A DNA stretch of 64,000 bases from Chromobacterium aquaticum (GTDB lineage: Bacteria > Pseudomonadota > Gammaproteobacteria > Burkholderiales > Chromobacteriaceae), in assembly GCF_021129195.1 (NCBI RefSeq), contig NZ_JAJOHW010000065.1, positions 1-64,000 of the forward strand, written 5' to 3'. Below are positions 1-8,377 of the stretch, piece after piece (the first letter of the stretch is position 1; each line of letters starts with the position of its first letter). Both the position numbers and the translations under genes were made by a program. The notes under the pieces were generated by a model. The model saw only the letters and a program-made list of their open reading frames with translations, searched no databases and was not told the origin of the DNA.

Positions 1-1
1 G

Positions 2-1711
2 GCGCGCGACCTGCCGGCCGGCTGGATAGGCGGCGTGTGCGCCGCGCCGGGCCTGGCCATCGGCCAGGTGGTGCGCCTGGACGCTTTCGAGCCGGCGCTG
101 CCGGAGTTCGCGGTCAACGCCGACGAGGAACGCGAACAGCTGCGCCGGGCGCTGGCTCAAGTCAGCTCCGGCATTGCCACCGCCATCGACGACGCGCTGC
201 GTCGCGGCCAGACCTCGCAGAGCGATATTTTCTCCGCGCATCTGGCGCTGGTGGAAGATCCTGAGCTGCAAGCCGCCGCCGAGCGGGACATCGCCGCCGG
301 CCACGGCGCCGGCCACGCTTTCCGCCAGGCGGTGCGCACGCAATGTCGCGTGCTGTCCGGCCTGGGCAGCCCCTTGCTGGCGGAACGGGCAACCGATCTC
401 AAGGACATCGAACGTCAGGTGCTGCAGGCGCTGCTCGGCGACGCGCAAGGCGCGCCCGAACTGTATCCGGCCTCCATCCTGGTGGCCGAGGACCTGGCTC
501 CTTCAGAGTTGACCCGGCTGCCGCGCGAGCGGGTGGCCGGCATTCTGTCCGCCGCCGGCGGCGCCAGCGGCCACGTGGCCATCCTGGCGCGCGCGCTCGG
601 CATTCCGGCGCTGGTGGCGTGCGGACCGCAGGTGCTGCGGCTGGAAGCCGGCAGCCAATTGCTGCTGGACGCCGGCCAGGGCTGGTGTCAGCCGGAGCCG
701 GACGCCGACGCCTTGGCCACCGCGCGGCAGCAGATGAGCGCGCTGGAACAGCGCCGCGCGGCGATGCGCGCCGACGCCGATGGCGCGGCGGTGACGCTGG
801 ATGGCGTGCGCATCGAAGTGGCCGCCAATATCGCCAATGAGCAGGACGCGCGCGACGCGGTGCTCCACGGCGCCGACAGCGTCGGCCTGCTGCGCACTGA
901 ATTCCTGTTCATCGACCGCCAGCACGCGCCGGATCGCTATGAACAGGCCAATGCCTATCAGGCGGTGCTGGACGAATTGCAGGGCCGCGCCGCCATCATC
1001 CGCACGCTGGACGTGGGCGGCGATAAGGAAGTGCCCTATCTGACCCTGCCGCCGGAACCCAACCCGGCCTTGGGCCTGCGCGGCATCCGCACCGGCTTCG
1101 CCCACCCGGAAATGCTGGACGAACAGCTGCGCGCGCTGCTGATGCTGCAGCCCTTGTCGCGGCTGCGCATCCTGGTGCCGATGATCGCCGAGGTCGGCGA
1201 ACTGCGACGCCTGCGTCGGCGCATCGACGAACTGGCCGAGGAAATGGGGCTGAGCGAGCGGCCGCAGTTGGGCGTGATGGTGGAAGTGCCCTCCGCCGCG
1301 CTGCTGGCCGACCAACTGGCCGCCGAGGCCGATTTCCTGTCCATAGGCACCAATGATCTGACCCAATACACGCTGGCGATGGACCGCTGCAACGCCTCGC
1401 TGGCCGCCAGTCTGGACGCGCTGCATCCGGCGCTGCTGCGCCTGATCGCTCAGACCGTGGCCGGCGCCAGCCGGCACGGCAAATGGGTGGGCGTGTGCGG
1501 CGCGCTGGCTTCGGATCCGCTGGCGACGCCGGTGCTGGTCGGCCTCGGCGTCGCCGAGCTGTCGGTCAGCCCCGGCCTGGTGCCGGAGATCAAGGCCAGG
1601 GTGAGAACGCTGGAACAGCAAGGCTGTCGCCAGCGCGCAGAAGCGCTGCTGGCGCTGGACGCCGCCGCCGCGGTGCGCGCGCGCGCCGTCGAATGGTGGC
1701 CGCTGGATTGA
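2..1711 (+). CDS. PTS Enzyme I domain (C-terminal part of a probable multidomain PTS phosphotransferase), 5' truncated
   Basis: Phosphoenolpyruvate-protein phosphotransferase, the cytoplasmic first step of PTS sugar uptake: it takes phosphate from PEP and passes it to HPr. The reading frame is open to the left edge, so the gene starts outside the window. The visible residues before the EI fold (positions 2-34) read like an interdomain linker, so I infer a fused EIIA-HPr-EI protein; a stand-alone EI starting at the GTG at 35 is the alternative. The phosphohistidine motif GGASGHVAILAR is present (His codon 572-574), followed by the LLRTEFLF and SIGTNDLTQYTLAMDR PEP-binding motifs and the active-site Cys in VGVCGALASDP (codon 1496-1498). 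It lies 119 bases before an EIICB permease gene, which has no EIIA of its own. That fits a system in which this protein supplies the missing domain. Confidence 0.9.
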   Translation, partial: ARDLPAGWIGGVCAAPGLAIGQVVRLDAFEPALPEFAVNADEEREQLRRALAQVSSGIATAIDDALRRGQTSQSDIFSAHLALVEDPELQAAAERDIAAGHGAGHAFRQAVRTQCRVLSGLGSPLLAERATDLKDIERQVLQALLGDAQGAPELYPASILVAEDLAPSELTRLPRERVAGILSAAGGASGHVAILARALGIPALVACGPQVLRLEAGSQLLLDAGQGWCQPEPDADALATARQQMSALEQRRAAMRADADGAAVTLDGVRIEVAANIANEQDARDAVLHGADSVGLLRTEFLFIDRQHAPDRYEQANAYQAVLDELQGRAAIIRTLDVGGDKEVPYLTLPPEPNPALGLRGIRTGFAHPEMLDEQLRALLMLQPLSRLRILVPMIAEVGELRRLRRRIDELAEEMGLSERPQLGVMVEVPSAALLADQLAAEADFLSIGTNDLTQYTLAMDRCNASLAASLDALHPALLRLIAQTVAGASRHGKWVGVCGALASDPLATPVLVGLGVAELSVSPGLVPEIKARVRTLEQQGCRQRAEALLALDAAAAVRARAVEWWPLD

Positions 1712-1830
1712 AGTTCGAGGTTTGACGCGCATGCCGCGGGGACAACGCGGCAGCGAGACACTTAGCGCAACACACACAAGAAGGCTGGGACGCCATGCCT
1801 CCATGGCGACCAAACATTGGGAGATGAGAC

Positions 1831-3507
1831 GTGAGTACCTCTGACAATAAATTCGCCGGCATCCAGCAGCTGGGCCGCGCGCTGATGCTGCCTATCGCCG
1901 TTCTGCCGGTGGCGGGCCTGCTGCTGCGCCTGGGCCAGCCCGATCTGCTCAACATCAAGATGATGGCCCAGGCGGGTGACGCCATTTTCGGCAACCTGGC
2001 GCTGATTTTCGCCATCGGCGTGGCGGTGGGCTTCGCCAAGGACAATAACGGCACCTCCGGCCTGGCCGGCGCCATCGGCTACCTGGTGATCACCGCGGTG
2101 CTGAAGGTGATAGACGAAAAACTCAATATGGGGGTGCTGTCCGGCATCCTGTCCGGCCTGGTGGCCGGCGCCTTGTACAACCGCTACAAGGACATCAAGC
2201 TGCCCAGCTATCTGGCCTTCTTCGGCGGCAAGCGCTTCGTGCCCATCGTCACCGGTTTTTCCATGCTGCTGCTGGGCGCGGTGCTCGGCTATGTGTGGAT
2301 GCCGGTGCAGATCGGCATCGATAGCGTGGGCCGCTGGCTGATCGGCGCCGGCGAGATCGGCGTGTTCGCCTATGGCGTGCTCAACCGCGTGCTCATCGTC
2401 ACCGGCCTGCATCACATCCTCAACACCATAGTCTGGTTCCAGGTGGGCGACTTCGCCAGTGCCGCCGGCAAGGTGGTGCACGGCGATCTGACCCGTTTCT
2501 TCGCCGGCGACAAGACGGCCGGCATGTTCATGTCCGGCTTCTTCCCGGTGATGATGTTCGGCCTGCCGGCCGCCTGCCTGGCGATGCACCGCACCGCCAA
2601 GCAGGAAAACAAGCAAGCCGTCGGCGGCCTGCTGTTCTCGATGGCGCTGACCGCGATGCTGACCGGGGTCACCGAGCCGGTGGAATTCGCCTTCATGTTC
2701 CTGGCCCCGGCGCTGTACGCCATCCACGCGGTGCTGACCGGCCTGGCCATGGCCTTGATGCACGCGCTCAACATCAAGTTGGGTTTCGGCTTCTCCGCCG
2801 GCCTGTTCGATTACCTGCTGAACTTCGGCCTGTCCACCAATCCGTTGTTGCTGGTCCCGGTGGGCATAGGCTATTTCGCGCTCTACTACGTGCTGTTCGT
2901 GTTCTTCATCAAGAAGTTCGACCTCAAAACCCCGGGCCGTGAAGATGTCGTTGTGGCCATGGCGGCTGTCTCCGCCGGCAGCGGCCGCGCGCGCGCCTTC
3001 ATCGCCGCGCTGGGCGGCGGCGCCAATCTGAAATCCGTTGATGCCTGCACCACCCGCTTGCGCCTGCAAGTGGCCAGTAATGACAAGGTGGACGAAGCCG
3101 CGCTGAAGGCGCTGGGCTCGCGCGGCCTGATCAAGCCGGCCGCCGGCAGCGTGCAAGTGGTGCTGGGACCGGAGGCGGACCTGATCGCCGACGAGATCCG
3201 CGTCGCGCTGGGCAATCCCGAAGCGGCTGCCGCGCCGTCCGCCACGGCGCCGGTTCAGGCCTTGGGCGAAGTGGTCGGCATCGACCGCGAACGCTGGCTG
3301 GCGGCGCTGGGCGGCGCGGCCAATGTGCGCAAGGTGGAGGCCGTGGCCGGCAGCCGGCTGCGGGTGGAAGTGGCCGACGCGGCCTTGGTGGATCAGGCGG
3401 CTTTGCAACAGCTGGGCGCCAGCGGCGTCACCGCCTTCTCCGGCACGCTATTGCATATAGTATTGAATAGCGACGCTGGCGATTACGCGGCCGCGCTGCA
3501 GGGTTGA
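1831..3507 (+). CDS. nagE: PTS EIICB permease, glucose/N-acetylglucosamine family, with a second degenerate EIIB domain
   Basis: Membrane permease that imports and phosphorylates a sugar, most likely N-acetylglucosamine; the substrate is inferred from family resemblance and layout. It has 558 residues from a GTG start preceded by GGGAGATGA. EIIC spans about residues 1-365, with TGLHHILNT (His194/195) and the TEPVEF motif near 281. EIIB follows at about 388-460, with the phosphocysteine Cys406 in DACTTRLRL. A second EIIB-like unit occupies about 487-550: its ALGGAANVRKVEAV opening mirrors the first domain, but there is no cysteine at the active-site loop (EAVAGSRLRV). No EIIA domain is present; EIIA is presumably part of the upstream phosphotransferase. 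The two genes probably form an operon. Confidence 0.85.
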   Translation: MSTSDNKFAGIQQLGRALMLPIAVLPVAGLLLRLGQPDLLNIKMMAQAGDAIFGNLALIFAIGVAVGFAKDNNGTSGLAGAIGYLVITAVLKVIDEKLNMGVLSGILSGLVAGALYNRYKDIKLPSYLAFFGGKRFVPIVTGFSMLLLGAVLGYVWMPVQIGIDSVGRWLIGAGEIGVFAYGVLNRVLIVTGLHHILNTIVWFQVGDFASAAGKVVHGDLTRFFAGDKTAGMFMSGFFPVMMFGLPAACLAMHRTAKQENKQAVGGLLFSMALTAMLTGVTEPVEFAFMFLAPALYAIHAVLTGLAMALMHALNIKLGFGFSAGLFDYLLNFGLSTNPLLLVPVGIGYFALYYVLFVFFIKKFDLKTPGREDVVVAMAAVSAGSGRARAFIAALGGGANLKSVDACTTRLRLQVASNDKVDEAALKALGSRGLIKPAAGSVQVVLGPEADLIADEIRVALGNPEAAAAPSATAPVQALGEVVGIDRERWLAALGGAANVRKVEAVAGSRLRVEVADAALVDQAALQQLGASGVTAFSGTLLHIVLNSDAGDYAAALQG

Positions 3508-3690
3508 ACACCGGACGGCGGACGGCGGAATTTGACGCACGGCAAGCGCTGGCGGAATTTCCGCACTGTCGATGTTGGTAATTCGCCCACTACTTATGTA
3601 GCGAGTTGATTACAAGCGGAATCAGGCGGACAGTGGTGGCGCAGGGCACGGGAAGATGACCTTGCGCCATTTCAACTTGGAGGATGCATC
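3508..3690 (+). promoter_or_regulatory. Intergenic region upstream of gap with a candidate operator (3590-3614)
   Basis: The 183-base gap between the PTS permease and gap has no gene. Two overlapping symmetric signals are visible: CTAC-TTAT-GTAG at 3590-3601, and TGTA-N10-TACA at 3597-3614. The second resembles the arms of HexR-type sites but the spacing is wrong (N10 against the usual N7), so I do not name a regulator. gap has a clear ribosome site (TTGGAGG) ending 8 bases before its ATG. A dedicated gap promoter here is likely but not resolved. Confidence 0.3.
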
Positions 3691-4704
3691 ATGACGTTGC
3701 GAGTTGCTATCAATGGTTACGGCCGCATCGGCCGCATGATTGTGCGTGCATGGCAAGAGCGCTATGCCGATCAGGACATCGAGATCGTCGCCATCAACGA
3801 TCTGGCCTCGCCGGAGCTGCATGAACACCTGACCCGTTACGACAGCGTGCATGGTCCGTTCGCCGCTTCCGTGGCGCTGGACGGCGATCATCTGGTGGTC
3901 AATGGCAAGAAGATCAAGCTACTGGCCATCCGCAACCCGGCCGAGCTGCCGTGGAAAGAATTGAACGTGGACGTGGTGATGGAATGCACCGGCTTGTTCA
4001 CCTCCCGCGAAAAAGCCGGCGCGCATCTGCAGGCCGGCGCCAAGAAAGTGCTGATCTCCGCCCCGGGCGGCGAGGGCGTGGACGCCACCGTGGTTTACGG
4101 CGTCAACCATCAGCAGTTGAGCAGCGCGATGACCATCGTTTCCAACGCGTCCTGCACCACCAACTGTCTGGCCCCGATGGTGCAGCCGCTGATCGACACC
4201 ATAGGCATCGAACGCGGTCTGATGACCACGGTGCACGCCTACACCAACGACCAAGTGCTGCTGGACACCGATCACAAGGATCTGCGCCGCGCTCGTTCCG
4301 CCGCCGTGTCCATGATCCCGACCAAGACCGGCGCCGCCGCCGCGGTGGGCCTGGTGCTGCCGCAGCTGAAAGGCAAGCTGGACGGTTTCGCCGTGCGCGT
4401 GCCGGTCAGCAATGTGTCGCTGGTGGATCTGACCTTCACCGCCGGCCGCGATACCAGCAAGGAAGAAGTGAACCAGCTGATCACCGCCGCCGCCAACGGC
4501 TCGTTGAAGGGCGTGCTCGGCGTCAACACCCTGCCGCTGGTGTCCTGCGACTTCCTGCACAACCCGGCGTCCAGCACCTTCGACGCGACGCTGACCCGCG
4601 TGATCGGCGGCCGTGAAGTCAAAGTGCTGGCCTGGTACGACAATGAGTGGGGCTTCTCCAACCGCATGATCGATACCGCGGTGGCCTGGCAGGCCGCCAA
4701 GTAA
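3691..4704 (+). CDS. gap: Glyceraldehyde-3-phosphate dehydrogenase
   Basis: Cytoplasmic glycolytic enzyme that oxidises glyceraldehyde 3-phosphate to 1,3-bisphosphoglycerate with NAD. It has 337 residues, the usual family length. The Rossmann motif NGYGRIGR starts at residue 8. The catalytic cysteine is Cys155 in [12 protein letters not shown], and the partner histidine is His182 in VHAYTNDQ. The C-terminus has the conserved [12 protein letters not shown]. The ATG follows TTGGAGG. Erythrose-4-phosphate dehydrogenase (epd) is a close paralogue; the [10 protein letters not shown] stretch is a little epd-like, but the remaining motifs and the PTS context favour gap. It is followed by a strong palindrome that separates it from convergent genes. 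Confidence 0.9.
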   Translation: MTLRVAINGYGRIGRMIVRAWQERYADQDIEIVAINDLASPELHEHLTRYDSVHGPFAASVALDGDHLVVNGKKIKLLAIRNPAELPWKELNVDVVMECTGLFTSREKAGAHLQAGAKKVLISAPGGEGVDATVVYGVNHQQLSSAMTIVSNASCTTNCLAPMVQPLIDTIGIERGLMTTVHAYTNDQVLLDTDHKDLRRARSAAVSMIPTKTGAAAAVGLVLPQLKGKLDGFAVRVPVSNVSLVDLTFTAGRDTSKEEVNQLITAAANGSLKGVLGVNTLPLVSCDFLHNPASSTFDATLTRVIGGREVKVLAWYDNEWGFSNRMIDTAVAWQAAK

Positions 4705-4725
4705 GCTCGCCGGCTGTTGCATCGT

Positions 4726-4757
4726 TCAGGCCATGGTTCCAAGGAACCATGGCCTGA
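4726..4757. terminator. 32-bp perfect palindrome between convergent genes, likely bidirectional terminator
   Basis: TCAGGCCATGGTTCC at 4726-4740 is followed by AA and then its exact reverse complement to 4757. It lies between the 3' ends of gap (+) and the thioesterase (-), 21 bases after the gap stop. A transcript from either strand would fold into a very stable hairpin. The downstream T-tract on the plus side is weak (ATTTCATT), so terminator function is an inference from position and symmetry. Confidence 0.6.
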
Positions 4758-4759
4758 TT

Positions 4760-5170
4760 TCATTCCGGCGCGCCGCGGTAGCGCAGGCAGGCTTCGCCAA
4801 AGGCCAGCAGCCGTCGCTGCTCGTCGAACGCTTCCGCGCTGGCATGGTAGATGCGCCGCCCCTGGCTGCGCAGGGTGGCCACCGTGTGGATGCGGCCGGC
4901 GCAGACCTGGCGAGTGAAGCTGGTGGTTAGCGATAAGGTGACGCAGGCGCGCGGCGTCTCGCCCAGCGGCCGCCAGGTGCCGCACAGCCCGCAGGCCGCG
5001 TCCAGCAAGGCGGCGTAGACGCCGCCGTGCACCACGCCGGCCGGGTTCAAATGCCGAGGGCCGATGTCCAGTTCGACGATGGCAAGGCCGGCTTCCCAGC
5101 GGACGACGTGGAAGCCCAGCAGTTCGCGCAAGCCGTGCTCGGGGGCGGCGGGGGAAACAAAGTCGGTCAT
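4760..5170 (-). CDS. PaaI-like hot-dog fold thioesterase
   Basis: Probable cytoplasmic acyl-CoA or aryl-CoA thioesterase of the PaaI/DUF4442-like hot-dog family, 136 residues. The family hallmark is NPAGVVHGGVYAALLDAACG, in which Asn, HGG and Asp line the active site. I chose the ATG at 5170 because it overlaps the stop of the upstream binding-protein gene by four bases (ATGA at 5167-5170) and has AAGGAT in front. A start 24 bases further upstream is possible. It is the last gene of an IclR - binding protein - thioesterase operon, which suggests a role in releasing CoA from an imported carboxylic acid. The substrate is unknown. Confidence 0.75.
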   Translation of the reverse strand: MTDFVSPAAPEHGLRELLGFHVVRWEAGLAIVELDIGPRHLNPAGVVHGGVYAALLDAACGLCGTWRPLGETPRACVTLSLTTSFTRQVCAGRIHTVATLRSQGRRIYHASAEAFDEQRRLLAFGEACLRYRGAPE

Positions 5171-6447
5171 TGATCCTTGCCTTTGATCTGCCACGGCACC
5201 GCCGGGTAATTCAGCTTGCCGGTGGCCTGCGCGGCGGGCGAGACCAGCACCACGCGGCCGCCGTCCTGATGCTGGCCTATGTATTGGGTGAAGTGGGGAT
5301 TGTCGCCATTGGCGTCGAAGCTGAGCGGGCCGATCAAGGTGTCGCGCCGGGTGTTGCGCAGCTCCGCCGCTAGTCCGCCGGGGCGTTTCAGGCTGCCCTT
5401 GTCGGCGGCGCGGGCGATGGCCTCGAACAAAACTTGGCCTTGCACATAGGCCATCTCGCTCATGTAGTCCGGCGCGTTCCGGTAGCGCGCATGGTAGCTG
5501 GCGTAGAAGCGCCGGCCGGCCTCGGTTTTGAAACTGGGTGGATAGGACAGCAAGGCCGCTCCCAGCACATTGTTGACCAGTTCCGGGAAATCGGCGGCCA
5601 TCTTCGAGGTGGCCAGGCCCCAGACCCCCAGCATGGCCTTGACCTCCGGCTTGAGCACGCGGGCGGCGCGCAGCATGCCGATATAGTCGTTTTCATAGGC
5701 GATCATCACGATGATGTCCGGCTTGTCCCGCAGCCGCACCTTGTTGAGCAAGGGCTTGAAATCCTGCACCCCGGGTTCGAAGCCATGCATGAGGTTGCGT
5801 CGGATGCCGCGCGCCTGGTTGTGCCGCAGCAGCAGCTGAGCCAACTCCTGGCTGGCATCGCGGTTGGAATAAAGAATGGACACCGATGCGACGCCGACCT
5901 CGGCGAGGAAGCGGGACACCGCCCGCGCATAGCCGTTGTTGTCGTTGATGCGGAAAAAATTGGACAGGCCGCGGCGGCTGAGGCCCTGGCTCAGCGCGCC
6001 GCTGGTCAGGTAGACCAGGCCCAGCCTGTTGGCGCTGTCCGAGGCCGGAGCGACGATATTGGAGCTGTAGCCGCCGACGATGGCGACGACGCCCTGGCTG
6101 GCCAGCTGTTCGACCGCGGCCACCGCCTTGGCCGGCGCGGACTCGTCGTCCTGCACCAGCAAGCGGATGCGATGGCGCGACTGGGACTGGTTGAAGTCGG
6201 CGGCGGCGGTGGCGATGCCGCGTTCCATTTCGCTGCCGACGCGAGCCAGGCCGCCGCTGAGCGACAGCGGCACGCCGACCAGGAACTCGGCGGCGCGGCA
6301 GTCGGCGGCGAGGGCGCTGGAGATGAGGATGCCGAGCAACAGCCCGCCGTTTAAGACCGGCGCCGGACGCGCCCGTGGTGCCGGTTTGTGCAAGCGCCGC
6401 GTGGTTTCCGGCCGGGGGCACTGTGGGTTGGGATCGTGAATCATCAT
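5167..6447 (-). CDS. ABC transporter periplasmic binding protein, branched-chain amino acid (LivJ-like) family
   Basis: Periplasmic binding protein of the type I Leu/Ile/Val fold, 426 residues. The N-terminus is long and Arg/Pro-rich (about 30 residues) before a hydrophobic signal segment (GGLLLGILISSALA) with cleavage likely near residue 50. The mature part begins FLVGVPLSLSGGLARVG, the standard opening of this family. ATG ATG at 6447/6444 follows AAAAGGAG, so either start fits. No permease or ATPase genes of a Liv-type transporter are adjacent, so this is an orphan subunit here. It sits 12 bases after an IclR regulator and overlaps the thioesterase gene. In other systems such proteins bind aromatic acids, amides or amino acids; I cannot choose between them. 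Confidence 0.8.
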   Translation of the reverse strand: MMIHDPNPQCPRPETTRRLHKPAPRARPAPVLNGGLLLGILISSALAADCRAAEFLVGVPLSLSGGLARVGSEMERGIATAAADFNQSQSRHRIRLLVQDDESAPAKAVAAVEQLASQGVVAIVGGYSSNIVAPASDSANRLGLVYLTSGALSQGLSRRGLSNFFRINDNNGYARAVSRFLAEVGVASVSILYSNRDASQELAQLLLRHNQARGIRRNLMHGFEPGVQDFKPLLNKVRLRDKPDIIVMIAYENDYIGMLRAARVLKPEVKAMLGVWGLATSKMAADFPELVNNVLGAALLSYPPSFKTEAGRRFYASYHARYRNAPDYMSEMAYVQGQVLFEAIARAADKGSLKRPGGLAAELRNTRRDTLIGPLSFDANGDNPHFTQYIGQHQDGGRVVLVSPAAQATGKLNYPAVPWQIKGKDQ

Positions 6448-6459
6448 CGACTCCTTTTG

Positions 6460-7281
6460 CTAATGGTCGTCGTCGAAGTCCATCGCGGCCAGCCTACGCG
6501 CCATGTCCAGCAGCCGCGGTCCGATGTCTTCCTCCAGCCGGCGGCGCTTGAGCTGGAAGCTGGGCCCGCCGCAGTTGAAGGAGATCAGGCCGTGGCTGGG
6601 ATGGCGCATCGCGACGCCGACTGAGTTGACGCCGCGCTGCCACTCGCCCAGAGACAGGCAGAAACCGCGTTCGGCGTAATCGCGGAATGCCTGTTCCAGC
6701 GACAGCCGGATGGCGGCCCAATCGTCGGGGCGGCGGCGGCGGAGGTGTTCCAGCAGAAAGGCGCGTTCGGTTTCCGGCATGGCCGCCAGGCAAGCCTTGC
6801 CCATGGCTGAACTGTGCAGCGGAATGCGCGAGCCGACCTGGCGGCGCATGGTGAGGTGGGCCTCGCTGTGCGCCACGTGCAGATACACCATGTCCAAGCG
6901 GTCGCGGGCGCCTATCGCCACCGCGGCCTGGGCCTGGCGCGCCAGCGCCGCCATCGGCGCATGCGCGGCGTCGCAGATGGCCAGATTGCCCAGCATCGCA
7001 TAGCCGAAGGCCAGCACGCCGATTTCCAAATGGTATTTGCCGGAGGCCGGCGTGTAGCGCAGATAACCCAGCCGGGTCAGCGTATGCGTCAGGCGCGACA
7101 CCGTGGGGCGGGGCAGACCGCTGCGGCACGCCAGTTCCTGATTGCCCAGCGCCTTGCCGTCCGGAGTGAAGCAGCGCAGCAGTTCCAGGCCGCGCGCCAG
7201 CGCGGTGACGAATTGCCGCTTATCGTCGGCTTCCACCATGTCTGGCGCCAGCAGCGGCCAGTCCGGAAAGCTGGGCTTCAT
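6460..7281 (-). CDS. IclR-family transcriptional regulator
   Basis: DNA-binding regulator with an N-terminal winged helix-turn-helix (about residues 25-85, including GLPRPTVSRLTHTLTRLGYL) and a C-terminal effector-binding domain of the IclR/PcaU type (about 100-265, including SSAMGKACLA and GVAMRH). The ATG at 7281 is chosen because AAGGGG precedes it, giving 273 residues; a start at 7338 is possible but has no better signal. It is the first gene of a minus-strand operon with a binding protein and a thioesterase, so it probably controls them in response to an organic acid. An effector cannot be read from the sequence. Confidence 0.85.
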   Translation of the reverse strand: MKPSFPDWPLLAPDMVEADDKRQFVTALARGLELLRCFTPDGKALGNQELACRSGLPRPTVSRLTHTLTRLGYLRYTPASGKYHLEIGVLAFGYAMLGNLAICDAAHAPMAALARQAQAAVAIGARDRLDMVYLHVAHSEAHLTMRRQVGSRIPLHSSAMGKACLAAMPETERAFLLEHLRRRRPDDWAAIRLSLEQAFRDYAERGFCLSLGEWQRGVNSVGVAMRHPSHGLISFNCGGPSFQLKRRRLEEDIGPRLLDMARRLAAMDFDDDH

Positions 7282-7504
7282 CGCATCCCCTTCGCTGACG
7301 GGCCAGCCATCGGCAACCGGCCCAGAGTGCGCTTCCACTGTATGCGCCGGGGTGGCGGAAGGGGATTATTTCGAAGTTAAGTTTCGCTGTGCGAAATTGC
7401 CAGCGTCATTGCAGAGGCCTATCGGCACAGGAATGATTAAAAATCAGATATTTGGGAGCGGAGGAACATTGATGCGGCTTGTCGCCATTTGACCACAAGC
7501 GTTT

Positions 7505-7948
7505 TCAGTCGTCTTGCTGCAGATCGGGTAGGCGTGGCGGCACCGGAACCTCGATCACGATCGAGGTCTTGGTGTCGCCGAACTGCATCAGGCGCGCGAT
7601 CAATGCCTGCAGCGTGGGCATATTGTCCACCACCACCTTCATCATCAGCCCGCTGGTGCCGGTCACCGACATGCATTCGATGATCTCCGGCATGGTGCGG
7701 ATTTCCTCTATCACCGCGAAGTACTCCAGATGCTTGACCGTCAGCTCTATCATGCAGCAGATCGGCATGCCCACCTTGTTGGGATCGATGGTGGCGCGGT
7801 AGCCGGTGATCACTCCGCCGCGCTCCAGTTTGCTCACCCGGTCCGCCACCGCCGGCGGCGACAGGTTCACGCGCCGGGCCAGTTCCGCGAAGCTGATGCG
7901 GGCGTTTTCGTGCAGTGCGGCGATGATTTTTCTATCAAACTTATCCAT
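7505..7948 (-). CDS. Lrp/AsnC-family transcriptional regulator
   Basis: Feast/famine regulator, 147 residues. It has an N-terminal helix-turn-helix (about 2-60, DRKIIAALHENARISFAELARRVNLSPPAVADRV) and a C-terminal RAM (ACT-like) ligand domain that ends in an acidic tail. It is a single gene transcribed away from the phoBR region, with an AT-rich stretch just upstream that probably holds its promoter. Neighbouring genes give no clear hint of its target; autoregulation is usual in the family. It is distinct from the second Lrp protein at 60593-61063, which lacks the same tail. Confidence 0.85.
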   Translation of the reverse strand: MDKFDRKIIAALHENARISFAELARRVNLSPPAVADRVSKLERGGVITGYRATIDPNKVGMPICCMIELTVKHLEYFAVIEEIRTMPEIIECMSVTGTSGLMMKVVVDNMPTLQALIARLMQFGDTKTSIVIEVPVPPRLPDLQQDD

Positions 7949-8070
7949 GCTTCGATTATAAGGAAATATGACGAAACAAACTTATAAAAAAAGGTGGAAT
8001 GGCTGAAAATCCAATCAACCATCTGATCAAAACGCCTGTTTGCTACGTAAAATGCTGGCCGTATCAGGGT

Positions 8071-8246
8071 TGGCCGCACTGTCCCGCGGCCCGCCTGTCC
8101 AGATCCGTTGCGGATGAGAACTGTCCCAATACGCTCTCATTTGAAACTGTCCTGGTGATCTCTTTGTCCCTGGTCTCTAGTCAGATCAAATCTGTATTGA
8201 CGACGACCATTCCGGGCCTGTTCACAGCAACAGGCCCGTTTTTTTT
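8071..8246 (+). ncRNA. Candidate small RNA with repeated CTGTCC motifs and its own terminator
   Basis: The 429-base gap at 7949-8377 has no convincing reading frame but ends in a classic intrinsic terminator on the plus strand (8213-8246). No gene lies upstream of it on that strand, because the Lrp gene points the other way. The stretch before the terminator repeats CTGTCC at 8079-8084, 8095-8100, 8121-8126 and 8147-8152, with a related TTGTCCC at 8164-8170. Regular, mostly single-stranded repeats followed by a terminator fit a trans-acting sRNA. The 5' end is unknown; TTGCTA near 8039 with TATCAG near 8061 is one weak promoter option. Confidence 0.35.
8213..8246 (+). terminator. Intrinsic terminator of an orphan transcript
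   Basis: CGGGCCTGTT (8213-8222), a six-base loop, the matching AACAGGCCCG (8229-8238) and eight T residues (8239-8246) form a textbook Rho-independent terminator on the plus strand. No coding gene precedes it on this strand, which is the main reason for calling a small RNA here. Confidence 0.85.
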
Positions 8247-8312
8247 GGCTTTGGCGACGTCTACGGCTGGCGCGTTAAAATAATCTGCGCCAAAGTGGGA
8301 AAGTTTGACGAA

Positions 8313-8346
8313 ATGTCATATTTTTGTAATCACCCGTTTTTATCCT
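8313..8346 (+). promoter_or_regulatory. Pho box and -10 element of phoB
   Basis: ATGTCAT (8313-8319), ATTT, and TTGTAAT (8324-8330) match the 7-4-7 layout of a Pho box (CTGTCAT, four A/T bases, CTGTCAT). The sequence TATCCT at 8341-8346 lies ten bases downstream, the normal spacing for a PhoB-activated promoter in which the box replaces the -35 element. This predicts autoregulation of phoBR by phosphate starvation. Confidence 0.7.
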
Positions 8347-8377
8347 TGCCACACACTCAAACGGGAATGGATCAACC

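Noticed and set aside
3597-3614. HexR-like site TGTA-N10-TACA upstream of gap
   Set aside because: The known HexR spacing is shorter (N7), so I kept it only as an unnamed palindrome.
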